A stretch of DNA of 44,133 nucleotides, from NCBI GenBank assembly GCA_900538385.1, contig UWSO01000018.1, positions 1 to 44,133 on the forward strand, written 5' to 3'. Positions 26,008 through 34,321 of the stretch are shown here, piece after piece. This DNA comes from an uncultured Porphyromonas sp. (GTDB taxonomy: Bacteria; Bacteroidota; Bacteroidia; Bacteroidales; Porphyromonadaceae). Within the stretch, counting starts at the first letter, position 1, and each line of letters begins with the position of its first letter. Position numbers and translations under genes: made by a program. The notes beneath the pieces were generated by a model. It did not search any database. It was not told the DNA's origin and was given only the letters and a program-made list of their open reading frames with translations.

Positions 26008-26036
26008 CTAACTTCTAATCCCTAACTTCTAATCTC
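26008..26036. repeat. CTAACTTCTAAT-type repeat downstream of LRR gene
   Basis: Two near copies of CTAACTTCTAATC in tandem, 38 bases downstream of the LRR gene's stop and immediately before its terminator. They are related to the strings at 28869-28895 and 29221-29258 on the other side of the gene. Confidence 0.6.
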
Positions 26037-26070
26037 AAAAAAAGGGGCGAACCGTCGTTCGCCCCTTTTT
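26037..26070 (-). terminator. Strong bidirectional terminator after the LRR gene
   Basis: Perfect 9-bp stem GGGGCGAAC (26044-26052) / GTTCGCCCC (26057-26065) with a 4-base loop. It has T5 on one side and A7 on the other, so it can work in both directions. It starts 4 bases after the LRR gene's stop on the minus strand. Confidence 0.9.
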
Positions 26071-26074
26071 GATT

Positions 26075-28864
26075 CTATCGTCTTACCACCACTCGGTAAG
26101 TCTCGCCCGCCACGCAGATCAGGTAAACCCCGTCCGCATAGGGTGTCAAGTCAATCTGTAGCACGCCTCGGCTATCGGCACGACCCGCATAGAGCCGTTC
26201 GCCAGTCATACTGTGAAGTGTCACATCGCTGGCAGGCGCTACCCCCTCCACGACCAAATGGTCTGTCGCTGGATTCGGGTAGAGCTGCACCTGCTGCGTG
26301 ACCGTCGTCTCCACGCCCGTGTGATCCACAAACGTCGCCTTCACCTCCGTCACGCCCTTGACCACAAAGCTCTGGGTAGCGAGGATATTCTCTCCGTTAG
26401 CCGTCAGAGCTGTCAATTCACATTGTGCATTCTTGCCCGTAGCCTTGACCGTCAGAGTCGTACCATACGGAACCGCCTTGAGGTCCACTGGCTCAACGAT
26501 CGTAATCTTTCCATGCTCGTTGCTGGACAATGTGACTGCAAAGGTCTTCTGAGTAAAGATCGCCTTGATGGTAAGATCTTCGTTGACGACAACCTTTTTG
26601 CTTGTGAGTATGTCTTCATCATTAGCAGTCAGAGCGGTCAGTTCGTAACCCTCGGCAGGTGTAGCTTCGATTGTTAACTCAGTATCTGGCATCACCGCAT
26701 CTAGATTGTCCGCTCCAGATACGTTAAGTGTACCCTTACCTAACTTACTAGTCTTCACGCTGTAGGCGATCAGTTCGAAAGTCGCTTTAACGACTGTAGC
26801 TTTCGTTACGACAAATCGCTTCGTAGTGAGGATATCCACCCCGTTAGCTGTGAGTGCTGTCAATTTGTAGCCTTCAGCGGGCGTAGCTACGACAGTCAGC
26901 TCTGTACCCTTAACTACTGAGTTGAGGTTGCTAGCCCCTGTGATAGCAACGATACCTCCGCGAGTTGACTCATTAGTCACAGCAAAAGTAGGCTTGTCTG
27001 CTCCTGTATAATCATACCATATATCGCCATAATAATCACGCTTAAACTGCGTCTTCCAATTCTTAGCTTTAGCAGTCGCTACATGATCCGAAAGACAAAC
27101 GTTCCCTTCATGCTCACTTGTCTCATTAAACACTCTAAAGTACCCCACTTCCTTCCCTTGTAGGTCAGGCAAGCTATTGACAAGGTTAGTCATCTCGCCC
27201 TCCTTAATCTGATTGATGTCGCAAGTCAGTGAAACGATGTTAGGACAGTTTGATAGATCTGTTTTTCTCAGCAGATTATCACTGCAACTAAGAGTTGTCA
27301 AGTCCTTATGATCTGACAGATCTAAGCTAGTCAGTTGATTGCTGGAACAGTCAACCTTTGTCAAAGCTCTACAGCTAGACAGATGAAGACTAATCAATTG
27401 ATTGCTGGAACAGTTAAGCTCAGTCAAGGCAGTGTCCTTTGAAACGTCCAAGTTAGTCAATTGATTGCTGGAGCAGTTAAGCTCAGTCAAGGCGGTGTCC
27501 TTTGAAACGTCCAAGCTAGTCAATTGATTGCTGGAGCAGTTAAGCTCAGTCAAGGCGGTGTTTTTTGAAACGTCCAAGCTGGTCAGTTGATTTCTGGAGC
27601 AGTTAAGCTCTGTCAAGGCGGTGTTCTGCGACACGTCCAAGTTGGTTAGCTGATTGCCATTGCAGTCAAGCTTTGTCAAGGCGGTACAACCCGAGACGTC
27701 CAAGTTGGTCAGTTTGCCAGTAGTCCACGAGAATTCCTTCAGCGATTTGCAGTTAGAAAGGTTTATACAAGTCAGTTGATTGAGGGAGCAGTTAAGCTCC
27801 GTCAAGGCGATACGTCCCGATAGGTCCAAGGTGGTCAGTTGATTGATCCCGCAGTCAAGCTTTGCCATAGATATACAGTCTGATACGTCCAAGCTGGTCA
27901 GTTGATTCATCCCGCAGTCAAGCTTTGCCATAGATATACAGTCTGATACGTCCAAGCTGGTCAGTTGATTGTTAAAGCAGTTAAGTTCCGTCAAGGCGAC
28001 ACGACCCGAGAGATCCAAGCTGGTTAGTTGATTGTTGGAGCAATCAAGCTTTGTCAAGGCGGAACAGCCCGATAGGTTCAAGCTGGTCAGTTGATTGTTA
28101 AAGCAGTTAAGCTTTGTCAAGGCGGTACAGCCCGATAGGTTCAAGCTGGTCAGTTGATTGTTAAAGCAGTTAAGCTCTGTCAAGGAGGTACAGTCCAATA
28201 GGTCCAAGCTGGTCAGTTGATTGTATCCGCAGTCAAGTTTTGTCAAGGCGGTACAGCCCGAGACGTCCAAGCTGGTCAATTGATTGTCATTGCATTTAAG
28301 CTCTGCCAAGGCGGTACAGCCCGAAACATTCAAGTTGGTTAGTTTGCTATAAGTACACGAGAATTCCTTCAGCGACTGGCACCCCGAAAGATTGATACTA
28401 GTCAGCGCATCGTTGGAGTAAAGGTTAAGCTTTGTCAAGGAGGTACAGCCCGAGACGTCCAAGCTGGTCAGTTCATTGCGACTTGAGTTAAGCTTTGTCA
28501 GGGAAACACATTCCGAAACATTCAAATTGGTTAGTTGATTGCCTGCGCAGTCAAGCTCTGTCAAGGCGGTACAGCTCGATACGTCCAAGCTGGTCAGTTG
28601 ATTACCATAGCATTTAAGAATTGTTACATCGCCTCGGATGGTGACCGTTTGACTCGTGAGGGTGTAGGAGCTATTTCCGTATGTTCGGGCGGGCTCTCGA
28701 ACTCCAGTGATTGACACAGAGCCATTCGCCTTGATATCTAGTGTGATTGTCTCTCCGATAGGTTTGGTCGTGGTCATGGTGATGATGCCTTCGGCGAGGA
28801 GAGAGGTGGAGGTGAGGAGCGTGCCGAGGAGGACGAAGAGCCAAGTGCGTAGTTGTTTGCTCAT
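26075..28864 (-). CDS. Secreted leucine-rich repeat surface protein with T9SS C-terminal domain
   Basis: 929 aa. A signal peptide (hydrophobic residues about 8-24) precedes a short unique N-terminus. About 22 leucine-rich repeats of 21 residues follow from residue 90 to about 552, with consensus LTSLDVSGCTALTELNCSNNQ-like spacing. Then come a linker, three repeats of about 75 residues of the InlB B-repeat/'divergent bacterial repeat' type (each with TPAEGYxLTALTAN or a similar core), and a C-terminal type A sorting domain from about residue 857 (LYPNPATDHLVVEG, ending YRVVVRR). The layout resembles P. gingivalis InlJ-like adhesins. It would be exported by Sec, crossed over the outer membrane by T9SS and displayed on the surface. 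Several LRR units are nearly identical in DNA. A partner or ligand cannot be inferred. Confidence 0.9.
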   Translation of the reverse strand: MSKQLRTWLFVLLGTLLTSTSLLAEGIITMTTTKPIGETITLDIKANGSVSITGVREPARTYGNSSYTLTSQTVTIRGDVTILKCYGNQLTSLDVSSCTALTELDCAGNQLTNLNVSECVSLTKLNSSRNELTSLDVSGCTSLTKLNLYSNDALTSINLSGCQSLKEFSCTYSKLTNLNVSGCTALAELKCNDNQLTSLDVSGCTALTKLDCGYNQLTSLDLLDCTSLTELNCFNNQLTSLNLSGCTALTKLNCFNNQLTSLNLSGCSALTKLDCSNNQLTSLDLSGRVALTELNCFNNQLTSLDVSDCISMAKLDCGMNQLTSLDVSDCISMAKLDCGINQLTTLDLSGRIALTELNCSLNQLTCINLSNCKSLKEFSWTTGKLTNLDVSGCTALTKLDCNGNQLTNLDVSQNTALTELNCSRNQLTSLDVSKNTALTELNCSSNQLTSLDVSKDTALTELNCSSNQLTNLDVSKDTALTELNCSSNQLISLHLSSCRALTKVDCSSNQLTSLDLSDHKDLTTLSCSDNLLRKTDLSNCPNIVSLTCDINQIKEGEMTNLVNSLPDLQGKEVGYFRVFNETSEHEGNVCLSDHVATAKAKNWKTQFKRDYYGDIWYDYTGADKPTFAVTNESTRGGIVAITGASNLNSVVKGTELTVVATPAEGYKLTALTANGVDILTTKRFVVTKATVVKATFELIAYSVKTSKLGKGTLNVSGADNLDAVMPDTELTIEATPAEGYELTALTANDEDILTSKKVVVNEDLTIKAIFTQKTFAVTLSSNEHGKITIVEPVDLKAVPYGTTLTVKATGKNAQCELTALTANGENILATQSFVVKGVTEVKATFVDHTGVETTVTQQVQLYPNPATDHLVVEGVAPASDVTLHSMTGERLYAGRADSRGVLQIDLTPYADGVYLICVAGETYRVVVRR
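27208..28597 (-). repeat. 63-bp tandem repeats encoding the LRR array
   Basis: Twenty-two in-frame 63-bp units inside the LRR gene. Units 11 and 12 (repeat with SDCISMAKLDCG) and units 17-19 (SKxTALTELNCSSNQ) are almost identical copies. A two-unit block with SLKEFS followed by K-LTN occurs twice (units 4-5 and 14-15), ten units apart. Confidence 0.85.
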
Positions 28865-28868
28865 AGTG

Positions 28869-28895
28869 TAGCTAGAGATTAGATATTAGAAGTTA
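28869..28895. repeat. CTAATCTC-type repeat in LRR leader
   Basis: On the minus strand this reads as CTAACTTCTAATATCTAATCT, just 5 bases upstream of the LRR start codon. It is the same family as 26008-26036 beyond the gene's 3' end. Confidence 0.5.
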
Positions 28896-28956
28896 GTGCT
28901 TCGTTGTAGCGTGATGGGGAGCTGTGATGGCTCGGCCGTGTGAATTGTATTTTCTG

Positions 28957-28987
28957 CGAAGTTATACTTTTGTTTCGAATTGAGCAA
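28957..28987 (-). promoter_or_regulatory. Promoter of the LRR gene
   Basis: On the minus strand TTG (28985-28987), a 20-base spacer, then TAACTTCG (28957-28964), one mismatch from TAnnTTTG. The predicted leader is about 85 bases and includes the CTAATCTC-type string next to the start codon. Confidence 0.5.
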
Positions 28988-29004
28988 GAGAGGGGGGCGG
29001 GAGA

Positions 29005-29027
29005 GGTTAGAGGTTAGAGGTTAGAAG
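29005..29027. repeat. GGTTAGAGGTTAGAGG repeat
   Basis: Three tandem GGTTAGA(G) heptamer/octamer units, the reverse complement of the CTAACCTC string at 12158-12175. Confidence 0.65.
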
Positions 29028-29071
29028 AGAGACAAGTAACGGGTATAGGAACGCACGGCTCGTATAACCGG

Positions 29072-29201
29072 TGTAGGGACGCACGGTGAGTGTCTAGCGG
29101 GAGGGCCGTCCGTCCCCGTTAAAATCACGATGCTGTAACCTTTGACACGACAGTCTCAGTAACCTTTGACGCAACGGACGCACAGATCGTGCGCACCTAC
29201 A
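29072..29201. repeat. REP/MITE-like element, inverted copy
   Basis: Starts with TGTAGGGACGC (29072-29082) and ends with GCGCACCTACA (29191-29201), a TIR pair with two differences. The interior is the reverse complement of copy 1 (CCCGTTAAAATCACGATGCTGTAACC). It carries an extra tandem duplication of GTAACCTTTGAC, so it is 130 bp instead of 105. A degenerate fragment of the same family precedes it at about 29038-29071. Confidence 0.7.
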
Positions 29202-29220
29202 ACCGTCACTCGTCTCTCTT

Positions 29221-29258
29221 CTAACTTCTCCCCTCTAATTTCTAATCTCTAATCTCCC
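29221..29258. repeat. CTAACTTCTC/CTAATCTC repeat string
   Basis: About four degenerate units of CTAATTTCTAATCTCTAATC form. It lies between the REP-like element and array 3. Confidence 0.6.
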
Positions 29259-29261
29259 ACC

Positions 29262-29450
29262 CCTGAGGAAATCGGACGATTCTTCGGTGGAGATCTTGGA
29301 TCCTTCAGCGAAGAATGGAAAAATTCTTCGGACTTATCGTTTGATTCTTCCGAAGTTTCATCTGATTCTTCCGAAGAATTTTTCCTTTCTCACGTGGAAA
29401 ATAAAAAATAGCCACGTGGGGATTTGGAAATTCCTACGTGGCTATTGATT
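29262..29450. repeat. 22-bp-period palindromic array 3
   Basis: Same orientation as array 1. It shares the core TTCTTCGGACTTATCGTTTG and two TCCGAAG units with array 2 (reverse-complemented there) and array 4. The 5' part (GAGGAAATCGG, CGGTGGAGAT) matches array 4. The right end consists of CACGTGG/CCACGTG palindromes and contains a terminator structure. The array ends 63 bases before the radical SAM stop codon. Confidence 0.75.
29396..29446 (-). terminator. Terminator of the acetyltransferase-polA-radical SAM operon, inside array 3
   Basis: On the minus strand AATAGCCACGTAGG (29446-29433) pairs with CCCACGTGGCTATT (29420-29407), 14 pairs with one G-U, around a 12-base loop. It is followed by TTTTTTATTTT. 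A T-run on the plus side (29449-29453) makes it potentially bidirectional. Confidence 0.75.
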
Positions 29451-29513
29451 TTTGGGGTCGTATATCGCTGCGCGCAGTTCGTACGCTATCGGTAGGAGGT
29501 GCGGAGCGGGGGG

Positions 29514-30539
29514 CTAGTAGTTTAGCTTTTTGGTCGTGTGCGTATCGCGCTCTGCGTAGGCATTGCGCTGGGTGAAGATGGCACGAAGCAGCCGCCCGAC
29601 GAGGTGCGACTGGCGAGCATAGTTCCTGAGCGAGACCGCGCGAAAGTCCACACCCTGAGGCCCGAAGCTTTGCGGGGAGATGTAGTAATAGGTCGCCTCC
29701 TCAAAGAGCTTTGCCAATCGTCGAGGAGGCTTGGCTGTCTGGCTCATCTTCTTACTGCTGGGGCAAATGACCTCTATCCCCTCAGCACGAAGTCTCTCTA
29801 CTGTAGTCGCTATGATCCGGTCGTAGGCCGCTACGAGGGGAGCCATGTCGAACTCCTTGTAGGCACTCTCGCCGATCTTCTGCACGGGGCGTATCTGCAC
29901 CGTTCGGACGGGATAGTTACGGATTAAGTCGGGTAGATGGCTTAGCTCCTCCACATTGTCGCGATTGACCGTGTAGTTGAGCCGTACGTCGGGTGGGTTG
30001 TCTAGCACCTTCAACCACCCTAGTAGCGTGACAAATCGTTGCCACTCGGCACCCACCATCAGCCGCTCATAAGTCGCTTGCGTGGTGCCATGCAGCGAGA
30101 GTGTCAGCTCACTCAGTCCCGCTGTCACGAGTGCCCGCAGGGTCTCCTCGTTCAGGGCATTGCCATTTGTTATGACGGAGATCCAAGGGACGTGGTACTC
30201 CTTGCCCAGCTGTACGAGGCGAAGCATCGTCTCTGGGGTCAGCGTCGGCTCGGCACCGCAACCGATCTGTAGCCTGAGTGCCTGGGGGAAGAGATGCCCC
30301 GCTATCGCTTCGCAGTCGTCCGTGGTCAGCTTGCCACGTAGTGTGGCTCTATACTCAGGATCGCTAAAGTAGCACATCTGACAGCGAAGGTTGCAGGCTA
30401 AGATAGGGTCGATGAAAACGCCTATGTAGCGTCTCCTCAAGAGGTGCATACCGAGGACGGAGAGGAGCTTAAGGCGATCTCCTCCCTTACGGCTCAGGAT
30501 GCGAGCTAGCCGCTGTGTGGCGTGGGTGAGCGGGTTCAT
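29514..30539 (-). CDS. Radical SAM protein of unknown substrate
   Basis: 341 aa. The [4Fe-4S] cluster motif C49-N-L-R-C53-Q-M-C56 is intact. A glycine-rich SAM-binding strand (GCGAEPTL) and the SLHG strand of the TIM barrel follow. The fold resembles MoaA/NirJ/SPASM-type enzymes, but the C-terminal region shows no clear Cys-rich SPASM cluster. The C-terminal third contains YYYISPQSFGPQGVDFR and a basic tail. I start at ATG 30539 (MNPLTHATQRL): an upstream in-frame start at 30668 would lie inside polA and gives arginine/serine-rich, non-conserved sequence. It begins 22 bases after polA and is probably co-transcribed. Its reaction is unknown. Confidence 0.8.
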   Translation of the reverse strand: MNPLTHATQRLARILSRKGGDRLKLLSVLGMHLLRRRYIGVFIDPILACNLRCQMCYFSDPEYRATLRGKLTTDDCEAIAGHLFPQALRLQIGCGAEPTLTPETMLRLVQLGKEYHVPWISVITNGNALNEETLRALVTAGLSELTLSLHGTTQATYERLMVGAEWQRFVTLLGWLKVLDNPPDVRLNYTVNRDNVEELSHLPDLIRNYPVRTVQIRPVQKIGESAYKEFDMAPLVAAYDRIIATTVERLRAEGIEVICPSSKKMSQTAKPPRRLAKLFEEATYYYISPQSFGPQGVDFRAVSLRNYARQSHLVGRLLRAIFTQRNAYAERDTHTTKKLNY

Positions 30540-30561
30540 TGTCCTCTCTGTCTCGGGCGAA

Positions 30562-33408
30562 TTAGTGCGCTGCGAGCCAATCTTTGCCGGTGCCGATCTC
30601 CACGACGAGCGGCACGGAGCACTCGGGCCAGGCACCCTCCATCGCTTCACGAACGAGGGCTGTGACACGCTCCAGTTCGTCGAGATAGACGTTGAGGACC
30701 AGTTCGTCGTGCACTTGCAGGACGAGGTAGCTGCGTAGCTGTTGCTTCGTCAGCTCCTCCTCGACACGTATCATAGCGATCTTGATGATGTCGGCGGCAG
30801 TGCCTTGGATCGGTGCGTTGATCGCGTTGCGCTCAGCATTGCCACGCTGGGCTCCACGCGCCGTGCGGAGGTCGCGCAGCTGCCGGCGACGACCGAAGGC
30901 GGTCTCCGTATAGCCTCGCTCGGTGGCGAGTGCTATCGACTCATTCATAAAGGCCTGTATATGGGTGAAGGTGGCGAAGTACTCCTTGATCAGCTCGGCA
31001 GCCTCGCCAACGGGGATGTTGAGACGCTGGCTCAGACCGTAGGGTGTGATGCCGTAGTTGATGCCAAAGTTGGCCGTCTTCGCCTTGCTGCGCATCAATG
31101 GGGTCACCTCCTCGGGGGCTACCTTAAAGACTTTAGCTGCTGTCGCCGTGTGGATGTCGTCGCCCGAGAGGAAGGAGTGTATCATCGCTGGGTCTTGGCT
31201 CAGATGCGCCATGACGCGCAGCTCCACCTGCGAGTAGTCCGCACTGAGCAGGACAGCGCCGATTGGCTCCTCCTTAGTGTGATCCACAGGAGTGCAGGCC
31301 GAAAGGCGCGGAGTGTAGTACGGATCAGCGACAAAGGCACGACGTAGGGGACGACCGAGGTCGCTACGGATGGGGATGTTTTGCAGATTCGGATTGCTCG
31401 AGGAGAGCCTGCCCGTGGCGGTGACCGCCTGATTGTACGAAGTGTGGAGCTTACCATCGGGGTAGCACATCTTGGGCAGCGGATCTATATAGGTGTTGAG
31501 CAGCTTGCGCGCCTCGCGGTAGTCTAGGATGAGCGCGACGACGGGGTGGAGCGAGCGCAGCGGGAGGAGCGTCTCCTCGTTGGTCACATAGCTACCAGTC
31601 TTAGTCTTGCGTGGCTTCTCCATAATCTTAAGCTCGTCAAAGAGCAGTTCGCCGATCTGCTTCGGGCTATTGACCTTGAGGTTAAGCCCTCGTGAGGAGT
31701 AGCTCTGTATCTCCTTCTCTAGGCGAAGGACGCTCTCGAGTAGCTCCTGACGGGAGCGCTGCAGTGCCTCGATGTCGAGGACGATGCCACGCTGCTCCAT
31801 GTGCATCAGCACGTAGAGGAGCGGTATCTCCACCTCGGTGAGGAGTCGCTGCTCGGTAGGGGAGAGCTGCTTGTGCAGGGCGTGGTAGAGGCGTAGCGTC
31901 ACGTAGGCATCTTCGCCAGCGTAGTCGCAGAGAAGCTTGGGGTCTACGTCGGTGCGTAGCGCAAAGCTCTCCTGAGACGAAAGATCCTTGTAGCGTATCG
32001 TGTCGTAGCGGAGCAAGCCGCCCGCCAGTTCGTCGAGGCTGTGCCCCTGATCGGCATCGATCAGGTAGTGCGCCAGCATCGTGTCGTAGAGCGGACGCGC
32101 CTCGGGGAGTCCGTAGCGTGTCAGCACCTCTAGGTCAAACTTCGCATTGTGCGCCACCTTCAGCACATGCTCGTCCTGCATCAGTTTCTTAAGCGGAGAA
32201 AGTATATGCGTAGCCTCCTCAGCCGACTCGGGGAGCGGGATAAAGTAAGCTTGCTGCTCGTCGGCACAGAGCGACATACCGACGATGCCCGCACAGAGCG
32301 CATCGAGGCCATCGGTCTCGGTGTCAAAGGCGACAACGGAGCTACCCGCCAACTGCTTAGCGAGCTGGCTCACTGACTCGTAACCCTGCACTTCGGTAAA
32401 GGTCGCGCCAACCGTCTTATAGTTTTCTAGAGGAGCTGCGGCACTAACGGGTCCCGTCACCTCAATCGTGGCTGGCGAACTAGCTGGCGTCGAACTACCG
32501 CCAAGGTCAAAGAGACCCACCTGTGGCGTGCTCTCTGAGGGCTTGCCGATGCGCTTCAGCAGTGAGGTAAAGGCAAACTCCTTGAAGATGCACTCCACAG
32601 CGGCGTGGTCGGGGCCTCGCCACTTCATCTGATCGGGATCAAAGGTAACCCCAGGCACGTCGGTCACGATGGTGACGAGATGCCTCGAGAGCATCGTCTG
32701 CTCCTTGGCTGCGAGGAGCTTTTTCGCATAGGTCGGCTTCACCTGGTCAATGCGTGCGTAGATATCTTCGATCGAGTCAAACTCCTCGAGGAGTCGCTGT
32801 GCTGCCACTTTGCCAATGCCTGGACAGCCGGGCACATTGTCCGAGCTATCGCCCACAAGACCCAAGTAATCAATCATCTGTAGCGGATAGCGGATGCCGT
32901 ACTTAGCGGTAATCTCCTCAGCACCTAGTAGCTCGAAGCCTGACCCCGTGCGCTGTGGTGCAAACATCTGCGCATGCGGTCCGACGAGTTGCCCGTAATC
33001 TTTGTCTGGCGTGACCATGCGCACCTCGTAGCCTGCCTCGACAGCTTGGCGGCTCAGCGTGCCGATCAGGTCGTCTGCTTCGTACCCTTCGACCCCAAGC
33101 AGAGGTATCTGGTAAGCCTGGACCAACTCTTTGATATAAGGCATCGAGAAGCGTATCGTCTCGGGCGTCTCGGGGCGATTGGCCTTGTACTCCGGGTACT
33201 CCTTGTGTCGAAAGGTCCCTCCCGGCATATCCATCGCTACGGCGATGTAGTCGGGTCGCTCCTTATCAATAATGTCTTGTAGCGTGGAGGCGAAGCCGTA
33301 GAGCGCACTCGTGTCGCGCCCCTGCGCATCCACGAGGGGTCGATTGATGAAGGCGTAGTAAGCTCGGTAAATCAGGGCGTAAGCGTCAAGCAGATAGAGC
33401 GTAGGCAT
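30562..33408 (-). CDS. polA: DNA polymerase I
   Basis: 948 aa with all three domains. The 5' nuclease/flap domain spans residues 1 to about 290 (LLDAYALIYRAYYAF, EADDLIGTL, GDSSDNVPG). The 3'-5' exonuclease domain (about 350-540) looks active because FDTETDGLD and DYAGEDAY retain the metal-binding acids. The family A polymerase domain carries motif A DYSQVELRVMAHLS, the O-helix RSKAKTANFGINYG and motif C VHDELVL. It fills gaps in repair and Okazaki-fragment maturation. It lies 27 bases after the acetyltransferase gene. Confidence 0.96.
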   Translation of the reverse strand: MPTLYLLDAYALIYRAYYAFINRPLVDAQGRDTSALYGFASTLQDIIDKERPDYIAVAMDMPGGTFRHKEYPEYKANRPETPETIRFSMPYIKELVQAYQIPLLGVEGYEADDLIGTLSRQAVEAGYEVRMVTPDKDYGQLVGPHAQMFAPQRTGSGFELLGAEEITAKYGIRYPLQMIDYLGLVGDSSDNVPGCPGIGKVAAQRLLEEFDSIEDIYARIDQVKPTYAKKLLAAKEQTMLSRHLVTIVTDVPGVTFDPDQMKWRGPDHAAVECIFKEFAFTSLLKRIGKPSESTPQVGLFDLGGSSTPASSPATIEVTGPVSAAAPLENYKTVGATFTEVQGYESVSQLAKQLAGSSVVAFDTETDGLDALCAGIVGMSLCADEQQAYFIPLPESAEEATHILSPLKKLMQDEHVLKVAHNAKFDLEVLTRYGLPEARPLYDTMLAHYLIDADQGHSLDELAGGLLRYDTIRYKDLSSQESFALRTDVDPKLLCDYAGEDAYVTLRLYHALHKQLSPTEQRLLTEVEIPLLYVLMHMEQRGIVLDIEALQRSRQELLESVLRLEKEIQSYSSRGLNLKVNSPKQIGELLFDELKIMEKPRKTKTGSYVTNEETLLPLRSLHPVVALILDYREARKLLNTYIDPLPKMCYPDGKLHTSYNQAVTATGRLSSSNPNLQNIPIRSDLGRPLRRAFVADPYYTPRLSACTPVDHTKEEPIGAVLLSADYSQVELRVMAHLSQDPAMIHSFLSGDDIHTATAAKVFKVAPEEVTPLMRSKAKTANFGINYGITPYGLSQRLNIPVGEAAELIKEYFATFTHIQAFMNESIALATERGYTETAFGRRRQLRDLRTARGAQRGNAERNAINAPIQGTAADIIKIAMIRVEEELTKQQLRSYLVLQVHDELVLNVYLDELERVTALVREAMEGAWPECSVPLVVEIGTGKDWLAAH

Positions 33409-33435
33409 AGTTCAGATAGGGTAAAAAGTAACAGG

Positions 33436-34086
33436 TTAATCTTGAGGGCCGGTGGGCTTGCTGAGCGAACGAATGACACGGCAGGGATTGCCCACGGCTA
33501 GGCTCATCGGGGGGATGCTCTTCGTGACGACACTCCCCGCACCGATCACGGAGCCTCGGCCAATGGTTACGCCGGGGAGGATCGTACAGCCTCCACCGAT
33601 CCAGACATGGTCCTCGATGATGATCGGGATGCCAAACTCCCAGCCGGCAGCGCGCTCCTCGAGGTCGAGCGGATGCCCCACACTGTAGAGCGAGACGGAG
33701 GGGCCGATGAGCACATGGTTGCCGATGGTCACATGTCCGCCATCGAGCATGGTACAGCTACTATTGATGAAGGTATGACTCCCCACCTCAATTTCACTCC
33801 CATAGTCACAGAAGAAAGGTGTCACCAGCCAACTCCCCTCGCCAAGCCCTCCGAGTAGCTCCTGCAGTGCACTGTGATACTGCGCCCGCTCCTCGACGGG
33901 TATGCGGTGCAGCGCTTGCAGTCGCTCTTTGCACCGACTGGCCAAGAGCTGACGGTCACTATCACTCTGGATATTGTAGTAGCGGTAACCCTCGGGCTGC
34001 GGGGAGGGTACAAACGATAATGGGGGAGTCGTGTGAGACATACGGTGAAGCGGTAAATGCGGAGAGGAGCCTGTCATCTCCGCCAC
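33436..34086 (-). CDS. Left-handed beta-helix acetyltransferase (maltose/galactoside O-acetyltransferase type)
   Basis: 216 aa. The N-terminal Mac-type helical region (YNIQSDSDRQLLASRCKERLQAL) is followed from about residue 95 by hexapeptide repeats ([LIV]G-x4 pattern: IGNHVLIG, IEDHVWIG, ILPGVTIGRGSVIGAGSVV). SVGHPL supplies the catalytic histidine. Such enzymes move acetyl from acetyl-CoA to sugar hydroxyls in the cytoplasm. The acceptor is not known here. ATG 34041 is an alternative start that would remove 15 unconserved residues. A -7 box lies upstream at 34138-34145. It is probably the first gene of an operon with polA. Confidence 0.85.
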   Translation of the reverse strand: MAEMTGSSPHLPLHRMSHTTPPLSFVPSPQPEGYRYYNIQSDSDRQLLASRCKERLQALHRIPVEERAQYHSALQELLGGLGEGSWLVTPFFCDYGSEIEVGSHTFINSSCTMLDGGHVTIGNHVLIGPSVSLYSVGHPLDLEERAAGWEFGIPIIIEDHVWIGGGCTILPGVTIGRGSVIGAGSVVTKSIPPMSLAVGNPCRVIRSLSKPTGPQD

Positions 34087-34137
34087 GGAGCCTGCAGAGC
34101 AATCCTCTGCGGAGGCAGTGGCAACAGTCTCCTACCA

Positions 34138-34145
34138 CAAAGGTA
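34138..34145 (-). promoter_or_regulatory. -7 box upstream of the acetyltransferase-polA operon
   Basis: CAAAGGTA reads TACCTTTG on the minus strand, matching TAnnTTTG. No good -33 TTG is seen. Transcription would start near 34131. Confidence 0.45.
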
Positions 34146-34252
34146 ACAATAAATCCCCTCTCCTTTCTCTTTCCTCCCGCTGGCACTCCTGTTTCACTCG
34201 TATGGCACTAGAGTTTCCTACCTATGAAACTAGCTGAGGAGGGGAAGAGACA

Positions 34253-34295
34253 AAAGAAAAGTGGCGACCGCCCCTCTGTGAGAAGCAGTCGCCAC
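34253..34295 (-). terminator. Terminator of the rimP-nusA-infB operon
   Basis: GTGGCGAC (34261-34268) and GTCGCCAC (34288-34295) form a perfect 8-bp stem. On the minus strand it is followed by TTTTCTTTT (34260-34252). It starts 27 bases after the infB stop. Confidence 0.85.
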
Positions 34296-34321
34296 CTGGA
34301 TAAATGTATTGGGGTAGGGGA

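Noticed and set aside
26075..28864. Pseudogene due to repeat expansion
   Set aside because: The frame is intact from signal peptide to the T9SS end, with promoter and terminator in place.
30540..30668. 43-residue N-terminal extension of the radical SAM protein
   Set aside because: It overlaps the 3' end of polA, is Arg/Ser/Pro-rich and is not family-like; the ATG at 30539 fits better.
30742..31347. 201-aa open frame (+) antisense to polA
   Set aside because: It lies wholly within the polymerase motifs of polA; a shadow frame in GC-rich DNA.
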